Source: an uncultured Collinsella sp.
GTDB taxonomy: Bacteria; Actinomycetota; Coriobacteriia; Coriobacteriales; Coriobacteriaceae
Assembly (NCBI GenBank): GCA_937982065.1
Contig: CALJMO010000069.1
Location: 1 to 41,916, forward strand
Direction of reading: 5' to 3'
DNA: 41,916 nt
The notes beneath the pieces are model-generated. The model was not told the origin of the DNA. It worked only from the letters and a program-made list of their open reading frames with translations, and made no database searches. Both the position numbers and the translations under genes were made by a program. Shown piece by piece: positions 8,147-16,210 of this stretch (position 1 is the stretch's first letter; each line of letters starts with the position of its first letter).

Positions 8147-8255
8147 AGTAGTCAATTTGGGACGGGGCTATTTTAGCTACCCCGTCCCAAATTTAACTGC
8201 AACGCCTGCCGAAACGGACGGGCAGCTAAAATAGCCCCGTCCCAAATTGACTACT
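8147..8255. repeat. 32-bp perfect inverted repeat with GGGACGGGG core
   Basis: Arms 8147-8178 and 8224-8255 are exact inverted copies, separated by 45 nt. The arm contains CAATTTGGGACGGGGCTA. The spacer holds a further CCCCGTCCCAAATTT, so the core occurs three times. The core GGGACGGGG is the same as in the element at 5192-5267 although the flanks differ. It fills most of the gap between two co-directional genes, and no T-run follows the stem. Confidence 0.85.
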
Positions 8256-8281
8256 TTTAATGGAATGGGAAGGAAAGACGG

Positions 8282-9385
8282 ATGTCCAAGCCGCGTCGTC
8301 GTAAGCAGAAAAAGCAGGTCAAGGCCGAGCTCAAGCTCAGGCAGTTTGCCGCTACCGAGCTTTCCGACCAGCTTGCCGCCCTTCCCTGCGCCGCCGACCT
8401 GCCGCGCTTTATGGTCGACACGGTCGCCGGCGCCTATGCACCCGCCGATGCCCAGCTCATAATCGAGGGCTTCGGCGCCGCGGCCACACGCCCGGTCACG
8501 CTGCGCGCCAACACGCTCAAGGCGACCGCCGAGGACATCGCCGCCGCGCTCGACGCAGCCGGCATCGCCCACCGCCCCATCGCATGGTATCCGGACGCCT
8601 TCATCCTGCCCGAGGCCCAGGTTTCCGACCTGTGGGACCTCGACATCTACTGCGACGGCAAGATCTACTTGCAGAGCCTGTCGTCCATGATGCCACCGTT
8701 GGTCCTGGGCGCCCAGGCAGGCGAGGACATCCTGGACATGTGCGCAGCCCCTGGCGGCAAGACGACGCAAATTACCGCCCTCACGCAGGGACAGGCGCAC
8801 CTTACCGCCTGCGAGATGAGCATTCCCCGCGCCGAGAAGCTCGAAGCCAACCTCCACCGCCAAGGCGCAAAAAACGTGCCCGTCATGCGCATCGACGCAC
8901 GCGAGCTCGACGAGTTCTTCCGCTTTGACCGTATCCTGCTCGACGCTCCCTGCACCGGCACGGGCACCGTCATCAGCGGCAACGAGAAGAGTCTGCGCGG
9001 CCTGACCGAGCAGTTGCTCGGCAAGTGCGCCCGCTCGCAGCGCGCGCTTCTGGACCGCGCCATGGGAGCCCTCAAACCGGGCGGCACGCTCGTCTATTCG
9101 ACTTGTTCGATCTTGCCGCAGGAAAACGAGGACGCCCTGCAAGAGGCCCTCGACAAGCACATGGACTGCGAGCTTATCCCCCTCGACGGCACGCCGAGCG
9201 AAAGTGAAACGCGCCGTGCTCAGGAAGCTGGCGAAGAGCCGCGCGTCGAGAGCAACGCCCTCACCGAGGCCATCGCCGCCGCCCACGTCTCGTCCGTCGC
9301 CAACGGTATGCCCGGCACGCTGACCATTCCGCCCAGCCGCGACTTTGAGGGCTTCTATATCGCCCTGATCCGAAAACGCAGCTAG
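8282..9385 (+). CDS. NOL1/NOP2/Sun (RsmF-like) RNA m5C methyltransferase
   Basis: 367-residue SAM-dependent RNA cytosine-C5 methyltransferase. The N-terminal part after the basic leader (PRRRKQKKQ) contains the family's RANTLK motif. The Rossmann core begins at ILDMCAAPGGKTTQ (SAM binding, about residue 155). The two catalytic cysteines lie in LLDAPCTGTGT (motif IV) and YSTCSILPQENE (motif VI). Most homologues modify rRNA (RsmB/RsmF) and some modify tRNA; the target here is not evident, and the C-terminus is short, without an extra PUA-type domain. GGAAGGAAAG supports the ATG at 8282. Confidence 0.92.
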   Translation: MSKPRRRKQKKQVKAELKLRQFAATELSDQLAALPCAADLPRFMVDTVAGAYAPADAQLIIEGFGAAATRPVTLRANTLKATAEDIAAALDAAGIAHRPIAWYPDAFILPEAQVSDLWDLDIYCDGKIYLQSLSSMMPPLVLGAQAGEDILDMCAAPGGKTTQITALTQGQAHLTACEMSIPRAEKLEANLHRQGAKNVPVMRIDARELDEFFRFDRILLDAPCTGTGTVISGNEKSLRGLTEQLLGKCARSQRALLDRAMGALKPGGTLVYSTCSILPQENEDALQEALDKHMDCELIPLDGTPSESETRRAQEAGEEPRVESNALTEAIAAAHVSSVANGMPGTLTIPPSRDFEGFYIALIRKRS

Positions 9386-9409
9386 CGCACGGATTCAAAA
9401 CTCAACAAA

Positions 9410-9580
9410 CTATCTCCGTGCGCGCTTGTCCTGCTGGTCACGGTGCTGCTTAAGTGCCTCGCGTTCCTTACGCTCGACTCTTTTGCCTTTAATGGCCGTA
9501 ACCACAAAGTAGATGACCGCGGCGGCAACGATTGCGCCCACACACAGGCCAATCGAGCCCAACATTGCTGTGAAATCCAT
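9410..9580 (-). CDS. Small single-pass membrane protein (56 aa)
   Basis: A short gene beginning at the ATG at 9580 with a strong AGAGGTGA ribosome-binding site six bases upstream on the minus strand. It starts MDFTAMLGSIGL, has one hydrophobic helix (residues about 7-28, ending VIYFVVTAIK) and ends with a highly charged Lys/Arg/Glu tail (KGKRVERKEREALKQ onward). This matches the shape of small inner-membrane proteins with a cytoplasmic basic tail. No family is recognised. It converges with the methyltransferase gene, with 24 bp between the stops. Confidence 0.7.
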   Translation of the reverse strand: MDFTAMLGSIGLCVGAIVAAAVIYFVVTAIKGKRVERKEREALKQHRDQQDKRARR

Positions 9581-9771
9581 ACCGCGTCACCTCTCTTTTA
9601 AACGGGACATTCAAGATAGCACCTCAATACCCGCCACCACAGCTCCTTCACGTTCGCCGGCCCTTCGGTCTAACGGATGGCGCGGCGGGGAAAAATCAAC
9701 TCGTCAAACGATTTAGCAAGCACAACGCTGTCGGCACCCTGCCAGCCACCATCGCATAGAATCGAGCCCCC

Positions 9772-10863
9772 ATGGATACTCTCAACGATTTGAACGAGCG
9801 CGTCGACGCCTTTGTCGGCACCAGTTCCTTCGACGCGCCTGCCGCGACGAACGACCAGGCCCCCATCGATGTTCCCGCCGAGGTTCACGAGGACATCGTC
9901 GCCTCGGTCGATTTTTCCGAGGTCGAGCTTGCAGACGAGTTCACCGAGCCCCAGGTAGCCGTGACCCCCAACGGACTGCTCCCTATGGAGCCGCTGCCCA
10001 TCGACGGGCGCCTGCGCAAGGCGGCCCTCCGCATGCCCGACGAGATCGAGGAGGCCAGCGGCTTTACGCTCTTCGGTCGTCGCATCAAGTCGCTTATCTA
10101 CACCACCGACGTCGCGGTCATCCGCAACTCCAACGCCGATGCCGTCTTTGCCGTTTACCCCTTCACGCCACAGCCGGCCATTACGCAGGCGCTGTTGACC
10201 GTCGCCGAGTGCCCGGTCTTTGTAGGCGTGGGCGGCGGAACTACGACCGGCAAGCGCTCCGTACAGATGGCAGCCGTTTCCGAGATGCAGGGCGCGGCGG
10301 GCTGCGTGGTCAACTCCCCCGCCACTGCCGAGATGGTCGAACACATCACCAACATCGCAGACATCCCCGTCATCGCCACGGTCGTACGTTGCGACGATGA
10401 TGCGCATGCCAAAGTGCGCGCCGGAGCCAAGATCCTCAACATCGCGGCCGGCAAAAACACGCCCCAGGTCCTTCGCGAGCTGCGCGAGCACTATCCTAAC
10501 CTGCCGCTCATCGCGCCGGGCGGCAAAACACCCGAGAGCATCCGCGAAACCATCGCCGCCGGCGCCAACGCCATCATCTGGACGCCGCCTTCGGCCCAAC
10601 AGTTGCAGACCGACATGATGGAGCGCTACCGCAAGATGAAGGAAGACGCAACGCCCGTCATCTCGCGCGACGATGTGCCCATTATTGACCAGGTTGCCGC
10701 CGCCGAGGTCAGTCAGGTCGAGAACATGAATCCCGACGTGCCGATTCCCGATGAGGTGCTCGAACGTGCCGCCTCGATCCATAAGCGCGTCGAGGAGCAT
10801 CGCGCCAATCGCGGCCTCAAGCCCTCGCTGCACGGCTTCTTCTTCCGTGGCAAGAAACGCTAA
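9772..10863 (+). CDS. TIM-barrel (aldolase-like) protein of unknown reaction
   Basis: 363 residues. After an acidic, variable ~100-residue N-terminal extension comes a conserved block of a family often named only 'hydrolase': SLIYTTDVAVIRNSNAD, AVYPFTPQP, VGVGGGTTTGKRS, VVNSPAT, AGAKILNIAAGK, IAPGGKTPESIRETIAAG and ITWTPP-type endings. The alternating strand/glycine-loop pattern and the phosphate-loop-like GGGTTTGK and APGGKT suggest a TIM barrel binding a phosphorylated ligand. The reaction is not known to me. The ATG at 9772 has no ribosome-binding site, but TAGAAT lies nine bases ahead, so the mRNA may be leaderless. A strong terminator hairpin follows the gene. Confidence 0.75.
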   Translation: MDTLNDLNERVDAFVGTSSFDAPAATNDQAPIDVPAEVHEDIVASVDFSEVELADEFTEPQVAVTPNGLLPMEPLPIDGRLRKAALRMPDEIEEASGFTLFGRRIKSLIYTTDVAVIRNSNADAVFAVYPFTPQPAITQALLTVAECPVFVGVGGGTTTGKRSVQMAAVSEMQGAAGCVVNSPATAEMVEHITNIADIPVIATVVRCDDDAHAKVRAGAKILNIAAGKNTPQVLRELREHYPNLPLIAPGGKTPESIRETIAAGANAIIWTPPSAQQLQTDMMERYRKMKEDATPVISRDDVPIIDQVAAAEVSQVENMNPDVPIPDEVLERAASIHKRVEEHRANRGLKPSLHGFFFRGKKR

Positions 10864-10875
10864 CCCCAACAGCAA

Positions 10876-10908
10876 GGCCCGCCCCACAAATGTGAGGCGG
10901 GCCGTTTT
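10876..10908 (+). terminator. Intrinsic terminator after the TIM-barrel gene
   Basis: GGCCCGCC and GGCGGGCC form a strong stem with CAC/GTG continuing it inward, followed by GTTTTCGTTTG. It lies between converging genes and may also serve the DegV gene from the other side. Confidence 0.8.
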
Positions 10909-10944
10909 CGTTTGAGCAATCATGCAGCGACGTGACGGGGCAAA

Positions 10945-11835
10945 TTAATCCACGCGCTTGTCGCCCATAAAGAAGAGCGCCACCGTACCAGGTCCGGTGT
11001 GCGAACCGATCAGAGCACCGATATTGTTGATCTCAATCTTGCCTTTGAGCTGCGGAATTTGTTCCTCAATCAGCACCGCAACGGCCTCGGCATCCTCGCG
11101 GCACGCCGAATGGGACAAGATGCACTTACCCGAATAATCCGCACCGTCCTGCACGTGCGCCATCATGGTCTTAGCCATCTCGGAAATCGCGCGCTTCTTA
11201 GTGCGAATCTTCTCACGTGGCGACAGCCCACCTTCGCAATCGACCGTCATAAGTGGGCAAATCTTAAGCGCCGTGCCGATAATCGCGCTCGCGGCCGAAA
11301 TGCGACCGCCGCGCAGGTAGCTCGACAGATCGGTCGAGAAGAACCAGTGGTGCAGGTTGAGTTTATGCTCCTCAATCCACGCGGCCGTCTCGTCGAGCGA
11401 AGCGCCGCTATCGCGAACGTCGGCGGCATATTCCAGCAATAGGCCAAAGCCCGAAGACGCCCCCAGCGAATCGATGACGCGCACCTTGCCGCCCTGGGGA
11501 TAGCGATCCGCGAGCATCTGCGCCGCAACGCAGGCCGATCCATACGTGCCCGAAATACCCGACGACAACGTCAGGTGCAGCACGTCTTTACCCTCGGCAA
11601 CAAACGGCTCCCAAAACTCCTCGTACTCACCCACGCTCACCTGAGACGTCTTGGGCATGGCGCCCGCGGCAATCTGGGCAAAAAACTCGTCCGGCGCAAT
11701 CGACTGATACAGATCGTCCGTATAGACAACCTCGTCGATCTCGTAATGAAAACACACGACAGGGATATTGCGCGACGCAAAGAACTCACGGGTTCGATCG
11801 GCGGCGGATTCACAGGTCAGGACAAAATCACTCAT
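10945..11835 (-). CDS. DegV family fatty-acid-binding protein
   Basis: 296-residue DegV/FakB-type protein. These proteins bind a fatty acid; in Gram-positives with FakA they present it for phosphorylation. Motifs seen are FVLTCESAAD at the N-terminus, the KTSQVSVGEY segment after the first subdomain, LTLSSGISGTYGSA, the VIDSLGAS stretch, the SSYLRGGRIS block and the C-terminal GALIGSHTGPGTVALFF. All are typical of the family. AAGGAG sits six bases before the ATG at 11835. No FakA kinase gene is present in the window, so a partner would have to be encoded elsewhere. Confidence 0.92.
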   Translation of the reverse strand: MSDFVLTCESAADRTREFFASRNIPVVCFHYEIDEVVYTDDLYQSIAPDEFFAQIAAGAMPKTSQVSVGEYEEFWEPFVAEGKDVLHLTLSSGISGTYGSACVAAQMLADRYPQGGKVRVIDSLGASSGFGLLLEYAADVRDSGASLDETAAWIEEHKLNLHHWFFSTDLSSYLRGGRISAASAIIGTALKICPLMTVDCEGGLSPREKIRTKKRAISEMAKTMMAHVQDGADYSGKCILSHSACREDAEAVAVLIEEQIPQLKGKIEINNIGALIGSHTGPGTVALFFMGDKRVD

Positions 11836-12097
11836 ATGAGGCTCCTTAAGTATTGCTACGCAAATTATCGCGCAGCAAGCCTAAATACGATACAAATGTC
11901 CACTATTTACCAATTCGAACCATTGGCATTGAATATCTTTATCATCAACATCCCCATCCCCGCCATGGGCCAACATGGGCAAAATCATCCCCTTCGTCTC
12001 CACTTAACCGACACATCAACCTCAACTAAATCGATTTAGCAAACCGTTCAGCTGACAATTCAGCCACCGGCGCAAAATCGAAACAAAGCCGGCGCAT

Positions 12098-12128
12098 ACT
12101 GATAAACGCTTGACGCTGTTTTATCAGT
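12098..12128 (+). promoter_or_regulatory. Inverted repeat over a -35-like hexamer upstream of fbp
   Basis: ACTGATAAA (12098-12106) and TTTATCAGT (12120-12128) are exact 9-bp inverted copies, and TTGACG (12110-12115) lies between them, 41 bp before the fbp start. This arrangement suits an operator over a promoter, but no clear -10 box follows at the right spacing. The rest of the 320-bp gap (11836-12155) is relatively AT-rich and holds no gene I can support. Confidence 0.35.
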
Positions 12129-12155
12129 TTTACCAACCATATCGGAAGGTGTTTC

Positions 12156-14072
12156 ATGGTCGCATTCGATCGCAATCCGCAAGACTTTAAGTATCTGCGT
12201 CTGCTGTCGAGACAATTTCCCACCGAGCAATCCGCGTTTACCGAGATCATCAATCTCTCGGCCATTCTCAACCTGCCCAAAGGCACCGAGCATTTTATGA
12301 GCGACGTGCACGGCGAGTACGAAGCCTTTATGCACATCCTCAACAACTGCTCGGGTGTCGTGCGCGAACATGTCGACGAGATCTTTGGCGACACGCTCTC
12401 CTTTGACGAAAAGGGCGAGCTGTGCACGCTCATCTACTACCCGCGCGAGAAGATCGAGCTGGTCCGCAGCCGGCGCGAGGACTCCCCCACCTGGTACAAG
12501 ACAATGCTCGACCAGCTCATCATGGTTGCCCGCTCGCTTTCGAGCCGCTATACGCGCTCCAAAGTGCGTAAGGCCATCCCGCGCGATTACGCCTACATCA
12601 TCGACGAGCTGCTGCACACGCATCCGGACGAGAACAACTATCGTGTGCGTTATCACGAGCGCATCGTGGAGTCCATCCTAGAGACCGCAAGCGCCGACGA
12701 CTTTATCGAGTCGCTCGCCTCGCTCATCAAGCGCCTCGCCGTCGACCACCTGCACTTGGTGGGCGACATCTTCGACCGCGGCGGCGGTGCGGCCAAGATT
12801 ATGGACCGCCTGCTCACCTACCATTCGCTCGACATTCAGTGGGGCAACCACGACCTGCTGTGGATGGGCGCCGCTGCCGGTGAGCCTGCCTGCATCGCCA
12901 CGGTGCTGCGCAACAACCTGCGCTACGACAATTACGAGATCCTCGAGAACGACTACGGCATCTCGCTGCGTGAGCTCGTCGCCTTTGCCGATGCCACCTA
13001 TTCCGCCGGCGAGTCCATCACCCCGCTGATCAAGGCCATCAACGTGCTGCTCTTTAAACTCGAGGGCCAGATTATCCAGCGTCACCCCGAGTTCGACATG
13101 ACCGACCGCCTGCTGCTCGACAAGATCGACCACGACACCGGCACGGTCACGCTCGCCGACGGCAGCGTGTGGCCGCTCACGACCAACGACTTCCCCACCG
13201 TCGACCCGACGGACCCCTACACGCTCACGCCCCAGGAGCAACACATCATCGATAAGCTCGTGTCGGAGTTTGTCACCGCCGATCACCTGCATCGCCATAT
13301 CGATTTCCTCTACACCCACGGCTCGATGTACAAGGTCGCCAACGGCAATCTGCTCTTCCACGGCTGCGTGCCACTCAACGAGGATGGCACCTTTAGCAGC
13401 ATGAACTGCCTGGGCACCTGGCACGCAGGCCGCGATTATCTCGATTTTTGCGACCATATCGCCCGCCGAGCCTGGCGCGTCGGCGACCGCGATGCCCTCG
13501 ACTGGATGTGGTACCTGTGGATCGGCTTTAACTCACCCGCCAGCGGACGCCTGGTGCGTACCTTTGAGCGCGCCTATATCGCCGATAAGAGCACTTGGGT
13601 CGAGCCGATGGACCCGTACTTTACGCTTACCAAGTCGCCCTCGGTCTGCGACGACATCATGCGCGAGTTCGGCGTTGCCCCCATGGCATGTTCGCCGACC
13701 GGTCACATCATCAATGGCCATACGCCAGTCAAGACCACCAAGGGCGAGCAGCCCATCCGCGCCGAGGGCAAGCTGCTGGTCATCGATGGCGGCTTCTGCC
13801 GCGCCTACCACCCCAAGACGGGCATCGCCGGCTACACGCTTATCTCCAGCTCGCGCGGATGCCGCCTTAAGTCGCACCGGGCCTTTACAACGGTTGCCGA
13901 AGCGCTCACGCGCAACGTGGACATCGAGAGCGAGACCAACCGTTTTGACGAGGCCGACCGGCGCCGCATGGTGAGCGATACCGATACGGGTGCCAAGATT
14001 CGCAGCCAAATCCAGGACCTGCGCCAACTGCTCGATGCATATAGAAACGGTGCTATCGAGGAGCGCGCCTAG
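12156..14072 (+). CDS. fbp: Fructose-1,6-bisphosphatase, class III
   Basis: 638-residue class III FBPase, hydrolysing fructose-1,6-bisphosphate in gluconeogenesis. This class belongs to the metallophosphatase fold; the metal motifs are visible as MSDVHGEYEAF (about residue 48), LVGDIFDRGG (about residue 202), WGNHDLLWMGA (about residue 228) and INGHTPVKT near the C-terminus. The N-terminus (LRLLSRQFPT) and GMVSDTDTG-type ending also match the family, as does the length. GGAAGGTG precedes the ATG. It is followed after 78 bp by a GtrA-type gene in the same direction, with only a short GC hairpin (CCCCGC/GCGGGG) between them. Confidence 0.97.
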   Translation: MVAFDRNPQDFKYLRLLSRQFPTEQSAFTEIINLSAILNLPKGTEHFMSDVHGEYEAFMHILNNCSGVVREHVDEIFGDTLSFDEKGELCTLIYYPREKIELVRSRREDSPTWYKTMLDQLIMVARSLSSRYTRSKVRKAIPRDYAYIIDELLHTHPDENNYRVRYHERIVESILETASADDFIESLASLIKRLAVDHLHLVGDIFDRGGGAAKIMDRLLTYHSLDIQWGNHDLLWMGAAAGEPACIATVLRNNLRYDNYEILENDYGISLRELVAFADATYSAGESITPLIKAINVLLFKLEGQIIQRHPEFDMTDRLLLDKIDHDTGTVTLADGSVWPLTTNDFPTVDPTDPYTLTPQEQHIIDKLVSEFVTADHLHRHIDFLYTHGSMYKVANGNLLFHGCVPLNEDGTFSSMNCLGTWHAGRDYLDFCDHIARRAWRVGDRDALDWMWYLWIGFNSPASGRLVRTFERAYIADKSTWVEPMDPYFTLTKSPSVCDDIMREFGVAPMACSPTGHIINGHTPVKTTKGEQPIRAEGKLLVIDGGFCRAYHPKTGIAGYTLISSSRGCRLKSHRAFTTVAEALTRNVDIESETNRFDEADRRRMVSDTDTGAKIRSQIQDLRQLLDAYRNGAIEERA

Positions 14073-14150
14073 CCCCGCCTGCGGGGATTGGCTAAACTTG
14101 CTGAGTTCGTCATCCCCGCGGCGCTCCGGCGCCACCCTAAGGCAGGTACC

Positions 14151-14546
14151 ATGCAAAAACTCCTTGCGCAGATCATGAAGTTTGGCGTCGTCGGCGTCGT
14201 CGCCACGGTCATCGACTTTGGCATCATGAATCTGCTCCACTACGGTCTGGGCCTTAACATCCTGATCGCCAATACCAGCGGCTTTATCGTCTCGCTCATC
14301 TTTAACTACGTCGCGAGCATGAAGTACGTGTTTGCGCACAAGGAGGGCATGAGCCGCCGCCGCGAGTTCATTATCTTTGTCGTGCTGTCCGTGATCGGCC
14401 TGGCGCTCAACGACGGTATCGTGCTGGCGCTCAACGCCGGCCTAGGGCTCGAGGCCAATATCGCCAAGATTTGCGCCACCGCGCTTGTTATGGTCTACAA
14501 CTTCGTGACCCGAAAGATCTTCCTGGAGGGCGAGGAGACCAAGTAG
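14151..14546 (+). CDS. GtrA family membrane protein (first of two)
   Basis: 131-residue protein with four predicted helices: residues about 8-30, 35-55, 75-95 and 100-120. It shows the GtrA pattern MKFGVVGVVATVIDFG at the start, the N-Y-x-A-S-MKYVF block after helix 2, and VYNFVTRKIFLEG at the end. GtrA proteins are thought to flip or hand on lipid-linked sugars for surface polysaccharide or teichoic acid decoration. I chose the ATG at 14151, which has AAGGCAGG just ahead; an upstream TTG reading adds an unlikely charged segment. The gene at 14766 is a clear paralogue, and the segment EGMSRRREF is nearly identical in both. Confidence 0.88.
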   Translation: MQKLLAQIMKFGVVGVVATVIDFGIMNLLHYGLGLNILIANTSGFIVSLIFNYVASMKYVFAHKEGMSRRREFIIFVVLSVIGLALNDGIVLALNAGLGLEANIAKICATALVMVYNFVTRKIFLEGEETK

Positions 14547-14570
14547 CTCGGCCTCCTCGTTGCACTACGG

Positions 14571-14614
14571 GGCCCACGGACGACGTGCGTCGAGCGCTGC
14601 GTTGTTCGTGGGCC
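14571..14614 (+). terminator. Hairpin between the two GtrA genes
   Basis: GGCCCACG (14571-14578) pairs with CGTGGGCC (14607-14614). The stem extends inward for about nine more pairs with several G-T wobbles. The downstream TTGCTCGTTTA is only moderately U-rich, so terminator strength is uncertain. Confidence 0.5.
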
Positions 14615-14765
14615 TTGCTCGTTTACGGAAGGATTTACAACGTTTGCGGATTGTCTCTTGCAAATTTGGCGAGTTCGTATAGTTCTTGGCAAAGCCCTTA
14701 CGTTTCCCTTGCAAAAGCTCTAAAGTATCCTCTGCTCGATTCGTCAACGCATTGGATGTGATTAC

Positions 14766-15173
14766 GTGCGCAAGGCACTGGCACAACCTCATACTAAGCA
14801 ATTCCTCAAGTTCGCTGTCGTGGGTCTTATCTCCTTTGGCATCGACTGGGGCATGCTCATTGCGCTCGTCGAGCTGTTCCATCTCGACTTTTTGATGAGC
14901 ACCACGATTTCGTTTATCACGTCCGTCGTGGTCAACTACTGGCTCAGCATGAAGTACGTGTTCGACCACCGCGAGGGCATGAGCCGCAAGCGCGAGTTCA
15001 CGATCTTCACCATCCTGTCGGTGATTGGTTTGGGCCTCAACGACCTGTACATGTTTGTGGGCGTCACGTTTTTGAGCATCGGCTACCAGGCCATGAAGGC
15101 CATCGCCACGTTCCTGGTCACCTGGTACAACTACTTTAGCCGCCGCCTTTTCCTCGAGGGCGCGCAGTCGTAG
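14766..15173 (+). CDS. GtrA family membrane protein (second of two)
   Basis: 135 residues, four predicted helices, starting at a GTG at 14766. It shares with the upstream paralogue the sequence pattern FAVVGLISFGIDWG, the Asn-Tyr-(Trp/Val) stretch before MKYVF, EGMSRKREF, LSVIGLGLND and the ending YFSRRLFLEG. The close match along the whole length indicates tandem duplication. The 219-bp gap contains a hairpin, so the second copy probably has its own promoter, though none is clear. The lipid-linked sugar partner (a GtrB-type glycosyltransferase) is not in the window. A textbook terminator follows. Confidence 0.88.
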   Translation: MRKALAQPHTKQFLKFAVVGLISFGIDWGMLIALVELFHLDFLMSTTISFITSVVVNYWLSMKYVFDHREGMSRKREFTIFTILSVIGLGLNDLYMFVGVTFLSIGYQAMKAIATFLVTWYNYFSRRLFLEGAQS

Positions 15174-15200
15174 ACGACCCAACATAATCTCGCTTCGCAG

Positions 15201-15232
15201 CCGGTTGGAATTTACATTCCAACCGGTTTTTT
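15201..15232 (+). terminator. Intrinsic terminator after the second GtrA gene
   Basis: CCGGTTGGAAT and ATTCCAACCGG form an 11-bp perfect stem with a 4-nt loop, followed by six T. Confidence 0.93.
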
Positions 15233-15268
15233 GTTTGCCGAGAGACCCGGCGACCCAGTCCTCTACGC

Positions 15269-15311
15269 ATGAAAAACGGGCGGCTCGGATGTTTGTCCGA
15301 ACCGCCCGTTT
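15269..15311 (-). terminator. Intrinsic terminator of the surface-protein operon
   Basis: A 16-bp stem with one mismatch (AAACGGGCGG and complement, arms 15274-15289 and 15296-15311) is followed on the minus strand by a run of T. It lies 20 bp past the stop of the DUF4430 gene and ends the giant surface-protein operon. Confidence 0.9.
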
Positions 15312-15331
15312 GGCGCGCTATGTCGAGGCCT

Positions 15332-16210
15332 CTAGCCCGTTACGTAATACCAAACGACGTTGGCGCCATTGGGGAGAACGTAGTTGCTGCAGGCCGTCAT
15401 GGGCGTTTCGCCGTTAACGGAGTACATCCAGCCACTCTTGGCGCCGTGCTCCATCTCGGCCAGGCCGCCGATAGCGGCGACATACGTGCCGTACGACGTG
15501 CCGCGCGCATTCACGGAAAGGCCTAGGGCGCACAGGGCATCATAGACCGTAGCGCCCTTGTTGAAGGTGAAGGTACCGCCAGAAGACACAGGATTGCCCA
15601 CGGCACTCGATGTGACCGAAACCGTCACCGTAACGTAGTTGGACTCCTGTGAGCCGCTCTGGCCGCCCGAGGAGGCACTACCGTTATCAGGAACGGCAGA
15701 AGGTCCACCGGAGTTTGCCGAATTCTGAGAAGCCGACTGACTGTTGTCAGTCTTTTTATTTCCCGCTCCTTTTTCGCCGGACTTCTTGCTATCCGAGTTC
15801 TTGTCCGATTCCTTGTCCGAGGACTCGGAATCTTTCTTGGAGTCAGATTTGTCAGAACCCCTAGACCCGTCATTCGTATCATCAGAAGATTTGGAATCCT
15901 TGGACCCGACCTCGCCCGAAGTCGTAGTCGAGCCAGACGCCTTGGTGTCCTTGGTGACGACGGTCTCCCCCGTCACGGTCTGAATGATCCAGTCGATGGA
16001 CCAGGCACCGCTGGCGGAAGGGTGAACAAAGCCCAGCGAGACGACAATCAGCGCAATGCAGACGGCCGTCAGAGCGCCAAGCAGCGTCTTGCGCCGAGGG
16101 GCGGACGCCGCCGAGGCGGCGCCCTTTTGCTTTGCATCGTCGAGTTGAATGAACGACGAGTCGGGCTGCTTGGACTCGGCGTCCTGAGGCTTATTGGACA
16201 CAGCCCTCAC
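15332..16210 (-). CDS. Membrane-anchored DUF4430 (transcobalamin C-terminal-like) protein
   Basis: About 292 residues. A short cytoplasmic N-terminus is followed by one hydrophobic helix (residues about 43-62, LLGALTAVCIALIVVSLGFV). Then comes a long Ser/Asp/Lys-rich stalk (about 90-165) and a single C-terminal DUF4430 domain (about 195-292). That domain carries the family signature: GATVYDALCALGL, then GWMYSVNGETP and, at the end, LPNGANVVWYYV. The fold is that of the beta domain capping B12 in mammalian transcobalamin. The gene begins one base after the stop of the giant surface protein, at a GTG whose ribosome site is poor, and a second GTG lies nine bases on. It therefore probably relies on translational coupling. 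It shares the riboswitch-controlled transcript. Direct binding of a corrinoid is inferred. Confidence 0.82.
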   Translation of the reverse strand: MRAVSNKPQDAESKQPDSSFIQLDDAKQKGAASAASAPRRKTLLGALTAVCIALIVVSLGFVHPSASGAWSIDWIIQTVTGETVVTKDTKASGSTTTSGEVGSKDSKSSDDTNDGSRGSDKSDSKKDSESSDKESDKNSDSKKSGEKGAGNKKTDNSQSASQNSANSGGPSAVPDNGSASSGGQSGSQESNYVTVTVSVTSSAVGNPVSSGGTFTFNKGATVYDALCALGLSVNARGTSYGTYVAAIGGLAEMEHGAKSGWMYSVNGETPMTACSNYVLPNGANVVWYYVTG

